DNA of 64,000 bases from Neostapfia colusana (Eukaryota; Streptophyta; Magnoliopsida; Poales; Poaceae), in NCBI GenBank assembly GCA_030760725.1, contig JASWHV010000002.1, forward strand, positions 63,791,900-63,855,899, read 5' to 3'. Below the pieces are notes generated by a model. It saw only the letters and a program-made list of their open reading frames with translations, searched no databases and was not told the DNA's origin. Positions 9,683 to 23,527 of the stretch are shown piece by piece; position 1 is the first letter of the stretch; each line of letters opens with the position of its first letter. The position numbers and the translations under genes are program-made.

Positions 9683-12600
9683 TGTCACACCCGGTTTTTA
9701 CGAAGAACAACCAAGTGAATATCACATGTATGCCAGGATCATTTTCTCATACATGTGATGACAAATAGTGAAGCATCATTTATTACAAGCCAGGTGTCGA
9801 ATATAAATAAGTCTTACATAGCAAAGGTCTCGATGGACAATAATAGGTTCATCACAAGTAAATAAATTAGCAGCGGAATAATTATTCTCGTGGGCTCCAT
9901 CACAGGCGTTGCCCGGGGGTCTCCATGAACCTAGAAATCTTCTTCGGGTCCAAAGTCTTAGTCATTATATACCACCTCATTATCTTGACCTGAGCAGCAA
10001 TATAAACCAACAAAATATGTAAGGTTGAGTACCGATGGTACTCAGCAAGTGTGGGAAACTTATGTCATGCATGGCTAGAACAAGGGGAGGTTGAACTCTT
10101 GGTTAAAGCACTACGCAATTAATACCTACCTCCTTAGCTTATCAAGCACCTACATTACTACACAGTTGAAATGGTCCCAATTTCGCATCCCATCATCATA
10201 ACCAAATAACCATAACATCATTTCCAATGTTAAGCTCCCCGCTTAACATCCTCAACTTCCAAAACCATCACTCCTCTAATCATGAGTAAGTCCAAGCCGC
10301 TCTTGACGGTGAGCACGGCTGTCATGAAAGTTTTGACTCTGCAGAGTTTGTACCACTGTACCCATATGTAGTGATTTCATCCCCCGTTGCCGGGTGGACT
10401 AAAAGAACCTCCATTATGCCAGTGGCTATGAACCACATTCACACTTCCCAGGTGTGTAGCCAGGAGATCACTACGAAGCCTTTACAAAGGGATTCTGACG
10501 AGCGTGGGCCCACTGGGGTTGCACCCCTAACAGCATACAAGAGGCTCCAACCCCGCTGCAGTGGCTCCCTCTTGAGCCTTGCGGTTCATATGGTAGTCCA
10601 GCTGACACCTATTCCCCGCACCATCCAACACACCCATACTACGCCGGGGATACACCTAATTAATTGGCCAAGCTGCCCCATCTCAGCATGTGGTTGGCAC
10701 GGTAAAGCCAGGTTACATGCTCCATGAACCGGTCCTTAGGATCCAGGCAAGTACTAAACACAAACCCGAGTCTCGTGCACCCAGCACACAACCAAAACAT
10801 CCAACTTGCCTTGATCCCTACCTCTACATAACTCACAATATCTCATTCAAGAGTATGGTAAAATAAACTGATGATCGTATATCCTAAATATCCCATTCTA
10901 AGCATGGCTAAGCATATGCATAATAATAAATGACATGATAAAATAAATCCCAACCCAAGCTACAAGGAAACAAGGTGATGCAATTCTAGGGAAACTTCCT
11001 AGCATGGGTTTCATATTTAACTTGACAAATGCAAATAATTCTATCTACACATCCTAGCATAGGATCAAAGTGGTCAAGGACACTTGCCTCCTTCCTGCTG
11101 CTCTTGAAATGGGAAGTCCTGATCTTGGAAAGGAATAACTTTCTCTTGAGCAGGTTCTACATCATACCATCACACATAGCAAAAGAAAAACAACAATCCA
11201 TAAGACATAGTTCAGACTTCCACTTCATACACACCACACATTCACATGTAACAAAGCCATTCACAACTTCTATGTGTTGTGTTTACTCTATGTGTGTTGA
11301 CCTTTGGCTTACATGCACTTTTAATCATGTGTATATGATTCCTACTTTTGTATTCACATTTATGCTTGCATACTTTATATATGAGTTTCAAATTTAAATA
11401 ATTTTCCTTATATTCAATTACTACACCTTTTAGCTACCAAGTATGCATGAAAGGTATTTTCCTTCTCCATATGTGTCTTCAGAATTTCTACCAACCCTAA
11501 ACTGAATTCTTTGAATTTTAGAAACTCCATTTATCATTTACTAGTTGCTATATTTTCAGATTTATTTCCTATGCCTAAATGTGAACTTTATTATGAAAAT
11601 AACACGACACATCATCTAAACAGAATAGGTTCTGATCTTAAATATTTAATAACATATTTTTGACCTTTTCCTCTGATGTAAACTATTTTACATTTATTTT
11701 CCTAATTTTCAGAACTTTTTTTCACTTAAAAATGTGTCCCTATAATTAATAAATGTGAATAATAAATTAAACAGATTCATTTCAGCCCAAAATCTATTTT
11801 TATCTCACTCCAAAGTTTTCTAAGTACTGAGAAAGTTTTTAATTTAATTTTGACAATATGTTTGTCCCACTTTTTAACTTTTAAATACTAGCCACATATT
11901 CAATTTCCTAAATTAAATATCAAACAGGGTTAAAAAGGTAAACTCACCCCTCTACAGAGTCTATAATATTATTTTAACAATTTTCAGGGGTCTAGCTACA
12001 CATAACAGAGGGGATTTTCCTAATTTTTATTAAGTCCAGGGGCTAAAACTGATTTTTAAATGAATTTACATGATTTTATGAAATTCCAAGGGCTAGATCA
12101 GAAGTTTCCGGGGCTAGCTCTTATTTCCTGAGAACCCCAGGGGGTAGCACGTAAGATTTCCAGTCTTTATAACGCGGGGCTGACGTGGACCGTCCGATTT
12201 AAAACAGACGGCTGAGATTATAACGTCGAACCGGTACGCGGGGATTTAAACTCTACCGTGCGATTTAAAATAAACGGCGTACAAGCGGCCACGTCGCTCT
12301 GATCGAGCGCGGGCGACGCTGCCCGGCGGCGCACGGCGGTGGGAGGCGGCGATCTCGCCGGAGATTTTCGGATCTTCGGGAATTCTTCCTTAAACTGTGA
12401 TTTTATGGCATAGATCGGTGGATGGGAGGTCGGGGATCTCACCTCGGGTGTTTTCTTGGGCTCGGAGGTCCTGGAAGGCGGTCGGCGACGAGGTCCAAGG
12501 TGAATTCATGGCGAGGCTCGTCGGCGCTGTGTTTGAACCGCAAGTCACCGAGTTTTCTGCACCTGCAAGGTTTTCCGGAGGCGGTGGATCAAGACCAGCG

Positions 12601-13115
12601 AGTTAGATCGGAATTTCCGAGCGTAGATCGGCCAGAATTCGCCGGAGAAACTTGGGTTCTCACCGGAGAGAAAATCGGCGGATCGCGTGAGAAAAACGGG
12701 ACAAGGCAGGGGTTTTTATAGACGGGGGAGGGCGGCTTGTTGGTTTAGATCGAGCTGGAGTCTTCGGGGTCCGGAAATCGGCTGGAATACGCGAGAATTC
12801 CCGATCGGTTTTGATTCGGGTGAGAGAGTCCCGGGCGATCGCGGCGCGGGCGCGAGGAAGAAGAAAGCTGGCGGGCCCCGCCTGTCAGTGGGAGGAAGGG
12901 GCGTGCGTGGCCGCGGGCTGGCGCGGAGCAGGGTGGGCCGGCTGGTTGGTTTCGGCCCACTGGCCTGTTTTTTTCTGTGTTCCTTTTTCTTTTTTCTATT
13001 TCTTTTCTGTTTTGAGTTTAAATTGAATTCCAGTTTGAATTTAAATTGTTGCAAAACATGCAACACGTCCAAAATTTTTTAAATTCTCCTCTTAACAAGA
13101 TTTTGGGGTGTTACA
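9683..13115 (-). repeat. E1 5' LTR
   Basis: This is the partner of 496-3930 and has the same TG/CA ends. It carries the element's transcription start. A TATA motif lies at 12713-12721, so U3 is about 395 bp and R-U5 about 3 kb. The CTAAG duplication follows at 13116. Confidence 0.95.
12713..12721 (-). promoter_or_regulatory. TATA box of the E1 5' LTR
   Basis: CTATAAAAA on the minus strand matches 3528-3536 in the other LTR. This is the copy positioned to transcribe orf0 and gag-pol. Confidence 0.6.
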
Positions 13116-13120
13116 CTAAG
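13116..13120. repeat. Target-site duplication of E1, right copy (CTAAG)
   Basis: This is identical to 491-495 and directly abuts the TTACA end of the right LTR. Confidence 0.95.
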
Positions 13121-13121
13121 C

Positions 13122-13134
13122 AGCTCTGATGCCA
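13122..13134 (-). other. E0 primer-binding site, degenerate
   Basis: The minus strand reads TGGCATCAGAGCT three bases after the E0 LTR end. One change from TGGTATCAGAGC marks it as a Met-tRNA site. E1 inserted one base before the start of this motif on the plus strand. Confidence 0.8.
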
Positions 13135-13137
13135 GCC

Positions 13138-14336
13138 TGTGACGGACCGGAATCCGCACATCCCAGGATCTCAGAGGGTGGTGCCGCACGATCCGACACC
13201 CAACAGCACACATCATAAAGAAACCATTGTATTACATAGAAAACATTCTGAATATGTACAAAAGTGGTACACCCTTCAGTTACAACTCCTGTACAGAGTA
13301 TACTACAGCGGAAGCTATTTCTACAACTCACGACCACCTAACTAGCAAAAGTCGGTTGTCCATCCCTACGGACATCCCACGCTAGCTTCACTCAGCCTCA
13401 GCGCGGCGTGTACGGCTCCCACTCAGCTGTTGTCCCCGACGGAGGTTAGCCCTCACCTGTGGACTCGTACCCCGAATCCGTGGGGTATTTCTCACCTGCA
13501 AATACTCATAGCAGCAACCGTGAGCACGATGGCTCAGCAAGTCTTAACCGACTCTCCTACACATGAAACTCTACATGCAGGTCATAACAAAGATAGGATG
13601 GTAATTTGCAGCAAAGGACACGCCTACAAGTTCATCCTTAATTCATCTTTTAGCCACAAGTTATCAGTTCATAAATATGAAATTTAGTGAGCATTATTTG
13701 GTGGCACACATGTAACAATACAACATTATTCATATCAGCAAATTGAATCATAACATTCCATACGTCAATCTACGTCACAACTCAGTGACCAAGTGGTACT
13801 CATCACTGCGAGGGACTGCGAATCGACTAGATATACTCCTGCAGGGGTACCCGAAGAGCACGTCACGTACGCCCACCCGTGGAGCTGCACAGCACGCTTA
13901 CTTGATGTTGTACGGGACAACCTTTCACCAAACAGCCAAACATCGAACCGGTCGCACCCAAACGGACAGGAGGTTCCCTACCCGGAGCATCTCTCTATGC
14001 CCATTAGCGGATTTCCACCTTGCTGCCCTCAACCTACACCTATAAATCGGTGTGTTATGCCTCGACGCCTGGAGGTATAGGTTACATCAGTTTATCGGGG
14101 CCCATATATCCGATATGCCTTCGGTACATTCAAACTTGATCAGCAAGGGCAGGACACAGGATCGGTCCTCAATCGACACGGATAGGGATACACCCACAAG
14201 ACTTCCTCTTGCTGCGTCCTAGCCCCTGCCTAGTCTTTATTTATTCCTACTAAAATTTTCTCACAACTTGACCAATCCCATGTGTCCCGAACTCTATACT
14301 CGCGAGTAGATTCCAACTACTCGACTTGTACCGAAG
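13138..14336 (-). repeat. E0 5' LTR, truncated by E2
   Basis: It starts TGTGACGGACC next to the PBS. It is related to the E2 and E3 LTRs through the GGTGGTGCCG...CCAACAGCAC start, the GTGAGCA..GGCTCAGCAAG block and the CCAACTACTCGACTTGTACCG block. It stops at 14336 where the E2 LTR begins. The continuation is not found in the window. Confidence 0.75.
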
Positions 14337-17300
14337 TGAGAGGGACCTGACACCCGTTCATTCACTGGGTCGTGCCACTCGCCCGGGAATCGCATTGGGT
14401 GGTGCCGTCATACGCGGCACCCAACAGCACACGTATAAGAAAACAGGTATTACATAAATCAAAGGTAGAAGTTTACATGTATTCTTTGTAAATAATTTAC
14501 ATCAAAAAACTACAGAGGAAGACTAATTATTCTCACGTTTCATATCTACTAAGCACTCGGGAAAAGGTCCAGCCCGTGGACTCTTCTCGCTAGTACACGA
14601 AGTAATACGGCAGCAGCCGGGTTCTCCATGTGTAAAATGACTCGGAATTCTCCCAGTCTCACCGGACAACCTTCTCATAAGCACCGAAGTTAACCTGCAA
14701 CACCACTCATATAGCAAGCGTGAGCACATAGGCTCAGCAAGACTGACCCGTCTCACCTAAACATGAAATTCTACATGCTAGAATTGCAGTTGGTAATAGG
14801 AACGTAAGTTGCAAAAGACACGCCTATTTAGTTTGCTCTTACTTTCATGTTTTAGCAGCAAGTTGTGGAGAACCTCACGCTTTGCTAGAGAGCTGCTATC
14901 AAACAAGAAACGCATTTCTCTCATGTGCTTTGCCCAAGGTTGAAAACAACTTTAATTAGCTCTAAACTATAGCACTTCATTAGCAATCAAGGTACATCCT
15001 TCAAAATCAGCAAACTTTTAACATGAATCTAGCCTGTTCTATCTACGTCACGGTACAGTAAACAAGTGGTACTCACTGACCGTGAGGGACGGCGATTATA
15101 ATCGATTTACACCTGCAGGGTTACCCGAATAACCCGTACTCAATGTTGCCTACAGCAACCATCACGGACGTCGTATGCAACCACCTTTCACCCGTCAGCC
15201 AAATGTTGAGCCGGTCCAATCGTCCCGAGCAAGAGGTCTCTGCACGCGCATCTGCAGTGCCACCAGCCGATTTACACCTCAAGCTCTTAACCTACCCTCT
15301 GAACGACCAGCTATGCCTCAACACCCAGCTACCCGAGTTACATCGGTTTCCCGGTTCCCATATGTCCGGTAGGTCTTCAGTACTGTTCTAGCTTGTTCAA
15401 CAGGCCCGCACACGGCTCGGTCCTCAATCAACACAAGCGGAGCTATGGCGCCCAGGCCCCAACATCCTGCTTCCCTTACTCTCTGCTTGGTCTCATTTTT
15501 CTTGCCATGTGTTTCATTTGCTACCTTTACCCGAGTAGTGTGCCTCTAGCCTATTCTCGCGAGCAGTTCCAACTACTCGACTTGTACCGAATCATACACT
15601 ATCTTAGAATTGCAGTAGCTAATCGAGGTTTACCAACCTAAGCCCAAACCAGGGTTTTCTTGGCTATGCATTTGGGTTTTCAAACAAGACTCTAATGCAG
15701 AAATAAAGTGGATACACAATGTAAGTTCTCAAAACAATAAAGTTTATAAAAGGCTAATGCAAACCGGAGCTTGTCTGTTTTGCAGGGTAGTAGTATATAA
15801 TAGAAGATAGTGATCTTCGATCCCTTGATCTTTCTGAATTTGCTCAACTGATCCACATGGCAAGGGATGACTCCGTCGAACTTCTCCGTCGTGAACCCTA
15901 TCGACATGTATATGCATAATCTTTTATAATGCAATTTAAAGACATTAAGAGACATAAACTTCTTAAGAACAGAGTCTGTGTGGAGATGCTAGGATGATGT
16001 TGTTGCCTCTGTTGTGCAAAGAAATCAAAGGAACTAAATCTGCCTTAAATGTTTCATTACATCCCTAGCTAAGTTCCTAATGAACATATAAGTTGCTCGA
16101 ATGATTTTGGTAGAACTACAGATCTTGATCTCCAATGACTTCGAAATTTTTACAGGAAGTCATACACTACACAGAGACTTAGCTCGCCGAATTGCAGCTA
16201 AAGTGGAAGGAAATTGGGTCCTCTATAATTCCCACACTAACCCCCATGTCGTTCTCGCATCCAATAGAATGGAGAACAAGAACAGGAAGATCCAAGGCTC
16301 AATTTGAGCTGATACTTGGCATGTGAATTTCTGGTCACATGAAAGTGTTCTGGACCAAAAATGAACTTTTTTCATTGAGTGTTTATTCAGAACAATTCCC
16401 TAAGAAATTAAGCAAAAAGAATTTAATTCTGAAGTAACTCACATGTTCATGACCAAATTAGTGAACTACAATTTCAATTATTGTTCATAGAGTCTGCATG
16501 AATTTTCCTAGGATTTTCAGAGCTAAGAATTGCCCAGAAATGATTTTTCCAACTCTGGGATATTTTCTGAAAAGTCTCTGTATTCATTTGAACACAGTAC
16601 ATTGAAATCTGAATTCTCGCACACAAATCAACTCCAAATGAGCTAAAAATTTTACGGGAGTTCAATAACATCCAAAGGATTATTCTGGAAATATTTGAAG
16701 ATTTTTGGATAAACCAAACTCCCTCTTCAATTATTTTACTAATAAATTTTGAATCACTAAATTTGAAGGTTTGTACACAAAGATATGATTTTTACAAGAA
16801 TTGGGGAAAATATGAAAATGGCTTTGTTCTATTTTTCCAATTTTCAGAGACATAAGGAATTAAAACCACATTTGGCCAAACCAATGAGGTCCAATGCCTC
16901 TGAAACATTTACTGGAGTTCATGTATTTTCGGAAGAATATCCTGCCCAAATTTGGGAATTTTCCAATACACAGAACTCCTGGAATAAATCCTACAAGATT
17001 TTATTTATATGAATTAATGAGCCAAATCCTGGGATTTTCATAAATATTGGACTGCACCACTGGATAGTACTCTTTGAGAGGAATCCAACAAAATTTGTTT
17101 GACAATTTTTGGACAATCTTACACAAAATTGTGGCTCTCCAAATTTCAAACTGAAATCTGGAAACTCTGAAACGTTTAAATGTCTGCTAGTGGGTCCCGG
17201 GCCACGTGGTGTGTTCTCAGCCGATGACACACGGAGCCACAGAGTGAACCTGCGCAGCCACAGAATGATCAGGGGTCACGGAGAATCCGGATTTTAAATT

Positions 17301-18943
17301 TCCAGCCGCTGACACGTGGGACCAGCTTCCTTCTTCTTCCTCCCGACTCCTCTCGTGCATGCGCCGCTAGGTCGCCGGAGCTCCACTGACCTCGGTCTCC
17401 TGACCTTCTCCCGAGCCTTTGCTTCCGCCAGGGAGTAAAATCACGTGCTGAGCATCTAGGCGGAGCTTCCCCGGGCCGGTGAGGTCCCTAACCGCTCTCT
17501 CGACGGCACAGCGGCTCGGCTCACCTTCTTCGGCGTTGCCCGGCCGACCTAGCCCGCCAAAAGCTCGGTGAAATGGTGCTACAGCACCAGTGAACCATGA
17601 GGAAGCTCAACATAACCTCAAAACTGCTCGGGAACGGCGGTTAATGGTGTTTCACCGTGCACCCGAGACCTCCTCCATGTTTGAGCTCGGAAAACATAGA
17701 ATTTGTGCGGTCTATGTGTGTTTCAAAGCTAGGGTTGTGAAGACCAAATGATCCCCAACTACTTTCGGTCCCGTGTGCAAGATTTGGCAACCCAAGAATG
17801 AGAATTGAGATCGAATTTGAGAGTACCGTACCGGAAGGTCGGTTTGTGCCCGCTGGAGAAACTTTCTCGAATTCACGTTCAGTTGTCCATGTCTTGGCTT
17901 GAGCTTCGGAGGTGAGCATCACAGGGTCCAAGCACGTCCGAGGATGCTCTTGCTAGGGCATGAGAAGCTCTCTGTAGGGCTGTCCATGTGAGACCTCTCC
18001 ATCGGTTGCTCTCGGCTACCACGGAAACTTGGGGTCCTCGGGGTCTAGGAGTCGAACACCGGTTGGTGGCACGTCGAGGAGGGAGAGGCCCTGGTGCCAT
18101 TTTGCTACTCACTAGCCTCTGTTCACGCGAGGTGAGGTTGCTCTGTTCGGTGTGAGGGAGAGAGAGCCTCGGTGTTCTGTCCGTGAGCAAAGAGAGGCAC
18201 AGCAAAGCGTGGAGAAGCACACCTACAGCTCGCCAGTGCGAAGGAACTCACGAGGAGGTGTCCTCGGTGCTGCGCGGTGTCGCCCGGTGAAGTCTCGGCG
18301 CTGTCTCGGTTGCTTCAAGTGGAACAGAGAGAACCGACTCATTTTCAGATATTTGGGTGCATATGACAAGTGGGTCCCATATTCCTCCTTATCCTCTCAA
18401 AAGATCTCCAAAATTTGGCAAATGATAAAAATCAATTGTGGGAGTTCAAATCTGACTTATATTTTGAGAATTGGGCAAGTTTCATCCAAATTCAAATGTA
18501 TATTTGAATTCATTGCAAATTTGAGTCTATTGGAAAAATGGATAGCAAAATATCTTCAAAAAATCATGAGACTTTGCCTACCCCCTAATTTGGACCTAAG
18601 GAATTTAAATATGAAACTTTATTTTTGGTTTGGCTGTTGCAAATGAGGTTTTGATCACAACAGTTTGCATTCCTATTGTTGCCCTCATTTGAAATTTGAG
18701 TTTGAACGATTTGAGTTTAAAATCTGAATTTCATTCCCCCTTGCACATGAGAGCTTACACATGGGTTTTAAAATAACTTTGTCCCCCAACACTCAATTAA
18801 TTGATCCTAGGCTAGAATGGTGGGACACTCATGTGTGTCATCACATGTGGAAAAATTTAAACAAGTCCAAATTTTCATAAACTTGAAACTAAATGGTGTT
18901 CAACTTCAGGCCCTTTGTATTCAAAATTTTTGGGACCTTTACA
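14337..18943 (-). repeat. E2 3' LTR (4.6 kb)
   Basis: The boundaries are TGAGAGG on the left and TTACA, next to a polypurine tract, on the right. The 14337-14476 part matches the right LTR at 23388-23527. The segment at about 15600-18400 is alignable by eye with the E3 LTR at 30600-32950. A GC-rich block (about 17300-18320) carries many short frames, which I regard as chance. I could not settle on a TATA box. Confidence 0.8.
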
Positions 18944-18962
18944 TTCCTCCCCCCTTAAAAGG
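18944..18962 (-). promoter_or_regulatory. E2 polypurine tract
   Basis: CCTTTTAAGGGGGGAGGAA on the minus strand runs directly into the TGTAAAGG start of the 3' LTR. Confidence 0.85.
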
Positions 18963-19031
18963 AATCTCGTCCCGAGATTACAAAGTAAAAATGAGGGAGA
19001 GGATGGTGGAAAAATTATAGGATGCGCGACG

Positions 19032-22000
19032 TCAAAAGTCATGATAATTGGCACGAAGAAATCCTTCGCTCTCCCATGTCGCTTCAACCTTGGAGTGACC
19101 ACTCAATAAAACTTTATAGAACCACAACGTATGGTCACGTGTTATTCGGTCCTTTATGTCGATGTCTGAACCGGTCCCTCCTGATACATGAGATCCGATT
19201 TCAGTTCCTCGATATTTCCCAGCTGAATGGTGTTTGAAAACTTGAGGCACTTTATCAGCTCAGAAATGTGGAAGATGTCGTACGCACCAGTGAGTGTCGC
19301 TGGGAATTCCCGACGGTATACAACTGATCCACATCTTTCCATAACCTGGAATGGACCAATGAATCGGGGTGCCAACTCCTCTCATCCCGAATCTGTTCAC
19401 GCCTTTCATTGGAGACACATGTAGATACACGTGATCCCCAGCTTCAAATTGCAAAGGACGTCTTCTACGTTCCACATACTGTTTCTGTCAGGATTGAGCG
19501 GCTTTGAAGTTCGCTTGAATCAGCCAAACCTTTGCTTCCACATTATTAACAAGATCAATCCCAAAGGTGACCCTTTCTCCAGACTCACACAAAATAAGCA
19601 GTGTGCGGCATTTTCTTCCATAACTCCGTGTTACGGAGTACGACTATCCTGTTCTTGAACCACAGGACACCGTCTCCGTCCATCCGGAAACATTTCAGTT
19701 CCCCACTATCTATACGTCTCCGCAAAGGTGACATGCCCTTGTCATGGTTCTGGGCTGCCACTCTCTATTCACGGATGGTAGGAATAAAAGCTAAATCGTA
19801 CAGAGCTCTATGGGGACCCACACGCAATGGTGGCTCACTCTCTTCCAACGGAGTGATGGTCAAATTATGAACGTGTGACTTGCGACTCAGCGCATCCACC
19901 ACTATGTTAGCCTTGCCGGTGTGATAATGGATCTCTATTTCGTAATCCTTTATCAACTCCAACCATCTTTGTTGCCTCATGTTCCACTCCTTCTGAGTGA
20001 ACCTGTACTTGAGGCTCTTGTGGTCGGTATATAAATGTACGAGGTTATCGGGTAGGTAATTCCTTCATATTTTAAGTGCGAGTACCACGGCAGCGAGCTC
20101 TAAGTCATGAGTAGGATAGTGTTGCTCAGGATTCCTAAGTTGCCGTGATCCATACACGACCACCCTTCGGTCATGCATCTGCACACATCCGAGCCCAATG
20201 CCGGATGCATCGCAGTACACATCGAACGGTTTTGTTGTGTCCGGCTGCCCCAAAACCGGTGCTGATGTTAAGTTCTTCACTAATGTCTTGAATGCTGCTT
20301 TACATGCAGGACTCCAAACATATTTGGTAGCCTTCTTCAGCAGCTCGGTCATAGGATTGGCAATCTTTGAGAAGTTTGGAATGAACCTCCGAGGAAACTT
20401 CCGTACCTCGTGAATAGACCCCGGGGACTCCCAATGCAGAACTTGTGCGATCTTACTCTGGTATACAGCGATACCCTCCGCTGAGATAATACGCCCGAGA
20501 AAAAGTACTTGCGATATCTAGAATTCGCACTTGCTGAATTTTGCGTATAGCTTGTGATCCGTCAGCCGTTGCAAGACTATACACAAATGCTTCTCGTGTT
20601 CTTCTTCAGGCTTGGAATAAACCAGTAGGTCATCGATGAAGACCACGACAAACTTATCCAGCTCCAGCATGAATACCGAGTTCATCAAGTACATGAACTG
20701 AGCTGGAGCGTTGAGGATGCCGAAGGACATGACCAAGTACTCATAAAGCCCGTACCTCGTCGAGAAAGGCGTATTTGGAATATCCTCAGCCCATATCTCA
20801 ATCTGATGGTACCCTAATCTTAAGTCCATCTTGGAAAAGATCTTTGCTTTGATCAACTGATCAAACAATATGTTGATCTGTGGTAACGGGTACTTGTTCT
20901 TGATTGTCACAATGTCAAGCGGACGAAAATCAACACTAAGCCATAGTGTTTAGTATTTCTTCATTACAACAATGCTGAACAACCCCAAGGTGAGGAACTC
21001 AGTCGTACAACACCTTTGCTCATAAGGTCATTAAGAGGTATCTTCAACTCTGCCCATTCATTGGGTGCCATTTTGTACGGCCTTCGTGAACTCGGTGGTG
21101 TTCCCGGTGCAAGTTCAATCTTGAACTCTATGTCCCGTTTGGGCGGCATGCCTGGTAAATAATTGGGAAACACATCCTGAAATCCACGTACCACCGGACT
21201 GTCCTCTATATTAACAGTTTCCGAGTGGTTCAATATTGCAATCTGTTGCCGACTGGTGCCCAGAACTAACGTATGAAGACCGTGCTGTGGGGTGTTGAGC
21301 TAACGGTTCGAAAACTGATGTTGTGAACCGCTTTGTGGTAATTCAACCACGACATCCCCAAGATAATGTCGATCTTCATACCCCCGAGAATAATGAGGGT
21401 CGTGGGTTATAGTCTAACCGGCAAACAAAGAGGTGCTCAGAAGACAACATCACTTGCTGTAATGCTGCCCCGGGCGAAGATATGAGGTATTGACTCTTTG
21501 TAATAGTGGTTTGGGGCTGATGTGGAGCCACAAAATATTGACTAATAAAGCTAGGTGTGGTACCGCAGTCAAAGAGAATGAATACCGGTAGCTGATTCAG
21601 GGCAAACATCCCTGCTAGCGTGGCTTCTCCTTCCGGAACATCATCACTCACTGTGTAGTGAATGTTGCCCCTTGTCTGCCCTCTTTTCTGCAGATATAGG
21701 TATGGGTCTGAACATTGAAAATATGATGACCAACGGCCTTGAATTCCCTCCAGACAATACCTAGCATAATGGCCCATCCGACCTCAAGTGGAGCACGGAT
21801 GTCTCTCCGGTTCTTCGCTACCTTGTTGTTGGAAGCTATGTACATATAGGTGCAGCGATGGAGCACAAATCACCGTCTGATGCTGCTGCTCTGGAGGTGG
21901 TGCAAGTTGTGGTACTTAACCAACAATCAACCTCTGAGGAGTTAATTGTACAGGGGCTCCATTTCACCGAATGGCGTTTGAAACACCAACCGGTTCTTTT

Positions 22001-22055
22001 TGTGGCACATAACTTGTGCCAGCCTGCACGATATCAATCATTTTCCTTTTCTCTG
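19032..22055 (-). pseudogene. gag-pol: E2 pol and gag C-terminus, heavily broken
   Basis: Fragments in several frames follow the order expected on the minus strand. A gag tail (about 21860-22055) leads to a half zinc knuckle GHYARYC (about 21775). A protease with FDCGTT in place of DSGA is near 21560. RT has KMDLRLGYHQ near 20820 and FIDD near 20630. RNase H has YCDASG near 20210. The integrase C-terminus has APRFIGPF and YDIFHISEL (19154-19375). The integrase catalytic core is mostly missing between about 19480 and 19765. The gag N-terminus and capsid part are deleted: the gag tail runs directly into leader-type sequence near 22056. The protease Ser-to-Cys change and many stops show it is long dead. 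Confidence 0.85.
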
Positions 22056-23371
22056 TATAGAACAGACCTTGATGCATTAAATCCAGATTTTGATCCAGTT
22101 AAAAGCATTTTCATAAATCAAGTTGAATACCAAAGTTAAAGTTAACTTCAATATCTTTCCAAGAGTATTCACATGCCTCTATATCACTTCTGGATCAAAA
22201 GTTGTGATTTTTCAAATCTGACAGAATTCCTGGATAAAATTTGTCAGCATCTCCTTTGTGTGTGGCTGGTTTTATCACAGTTGTATAAGCAAATACAATA
22301 CGAATCTGATCAAACTTTGAACTACAACAATGTTTCTTATCTCATAACCTTTCCAACGGTGTATCATATGACCCTTAGGGATTTTTCTACAGAAAGTTAT
22401 AAGTGTTGTACAGAAACATCCGGAGAGGTCTGCATCTGTCCTGTTTTGTTTTGAACAGTTTGCATTCAACTGGACATTCAACCAAATTGGCGCGTGATTT
22501 TGCTCTGGAGGTCTACAAAGAAGTTGTGCTCTGTCAAAGTCCAGCAAAATCTCTGCCAGAAAAGAGCACTCTGTTTTTGAGAAACATAGAAGCCTATCAA
22601 TTCTCCCCTTTGAAACTTAGTTCAAATGAAGAGTCAAATAACTAATATGTGTTTTACAATTTCCATTTTTTAATTGAAAGTTAGTCATGAATGATTTCTT
22701 CATAGGAAAGAAGTTATAAAGTGTAATATGGTGGAGATGCACCGTAAGACATATGATGGTAATATGTTGCCTCACCAAAATAAAATCCTATCCGATTATA
22801 CCGGCAGATCTGTATCCATAGGTGGCACTTAAATGATCGCTCGCAAACGTGCTCTACTCAGACTACGGTTTCGTAGTTAGCACCTGCATAAGTTGCCCAC
22901 AGTCATAAGGTTCGGCTGCACACCGAACCTGGTCCCAATACAGTCCATACAACCGTCCGTTATCACTCACACGGTTGTTCTCTAGCCAAACACGACTTGA
23001 GCTACATGTTCACGTTACTAACCACGTGAAGGGGTCTCCCAAACTTGTCCGTAGCATGCCAGGGAAGGGCGTTGCTTGAGTACCCCAAACGACATGAAGA
23101 GTCGTAGAGGATACTAAATCGGGCCAGGTTACCTGCCACCCGTGGGGCTCCACCCTTCAGCTTGTGCGCACTGGTGGACAGCGCTTACATGCACCCCCAA
23201 GATATAAACCGTCCCAAGATGCATGCTTTTCCGATATAACAAATAAGTTAGGTTGCCACCTTCATATTTGGCTAATATGATAGTCCTTATGTGGGCCTAG
23301 TACCGTTTCCTTACCGTATCCTAATTTTTTTATCGTAATACGATCCTTATTCCGTGCGCTATTACCAATGC
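22056..23371 (-). other. E2 5' leader, non-coding
   Basis: This is long untranslated sequence. Around 22170-22400 it resembles the E3 leader at about 27930-28170 (shared TTTCCAACGGTGT...CATATGACNCTTAG). Around 22866-23371 it resembles window positions 1-495. Plus-strand frames in it have no homologous domain. I found no orf0-like ORF. Confidence 0.65.
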
Positions 23372-23384
23372 AGCTCTGATACCA
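23372..23384 (-). other. E2 primer-binding site
   Basis: TGGTATCAGAGCT on the minus strand, three bases from the start of the right LTR at 23388, is a Met-tRNA site. Confidence 0.9.
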
Positions 23385-23387
23385 CGC

Positions 23388-23527
23388 TGAGAGGAAGCCG
23401 ACATCTGTTCATTCATGGGGTCGTGCCATTTGCCCGGGAATCGCATTGGGTGGTGCCGTGATACGTGGCACCTAACAGCACAAGTATAGGAAAACAGGTA
23501 TTACATAAATCAAAGACGGAAGCTTAC
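23388..23527 (-). repeat. E2 5' LTR, first 140 bp only
   Basis: It matches 14337-14476 and stops where the E3 LTR starts (TGTGACGCCCGGG at 23528). CTTAC at 23523-23527 would be the E3 target copy. The partner is not visible because the right end of E3 is cut off. Confidence 0.8.

Larger units (their letters stand above)
496..13115 (-). mobile_element. E1: complete Ty3/gypsy chromovirus-like LTR retrotransposon
   Basis: This is a 12.6-kb element with every expected part in minus-strand order: 5' LTR (9683-13115), PBS, an extra ORF (orf0), gag-pol, polypurine tract and 3' LTR (496-3930). The LTRs are 3435 and 3433 bp and begin and end with TG/CA. In the stretches I compared, mismatches run near 2%, so the insertion is fairly young. 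Identical CTAAG target duplications flank it. It sits in the leader of the older E0, one base to the left of the E0 PBS. The domain order (protease, RT, RNase H, integrase) and the chromodomain-like C-terminus place it among chromoviruses. Tekay/Del-like is my guess from memory. Three in-frame stops make gag-pol non-functional as it stands. Confidence 0.96.
14337..23527 (-). mobile_element. E2: decayed gypsy element, right LTR interrupted by E3
   Basis: The left LTR is 14337-18943, followed by a polypurine tract, a degraded pol, most of gag missing, a long leader, a PBS at 23372-23384 and the first 140 bp of the right LTR. Both LTR starts share TGAGAGGNA followed about 20 bp later by TTCATTCA. 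E2 inserted into the E0 LTR; CGAAG at 14332-14336 is the likely target copy, but its partner is not visible. E3 then inserted into the right LTR at 23528. Confidence 0.85.

Noticed and set aside
18152..18646. 164-codon plus-strand ORF in the E2 LTR
   Set aside because: It is antisense to the element, has no motif, and the matching part of the E3 LTR does not keep it open.
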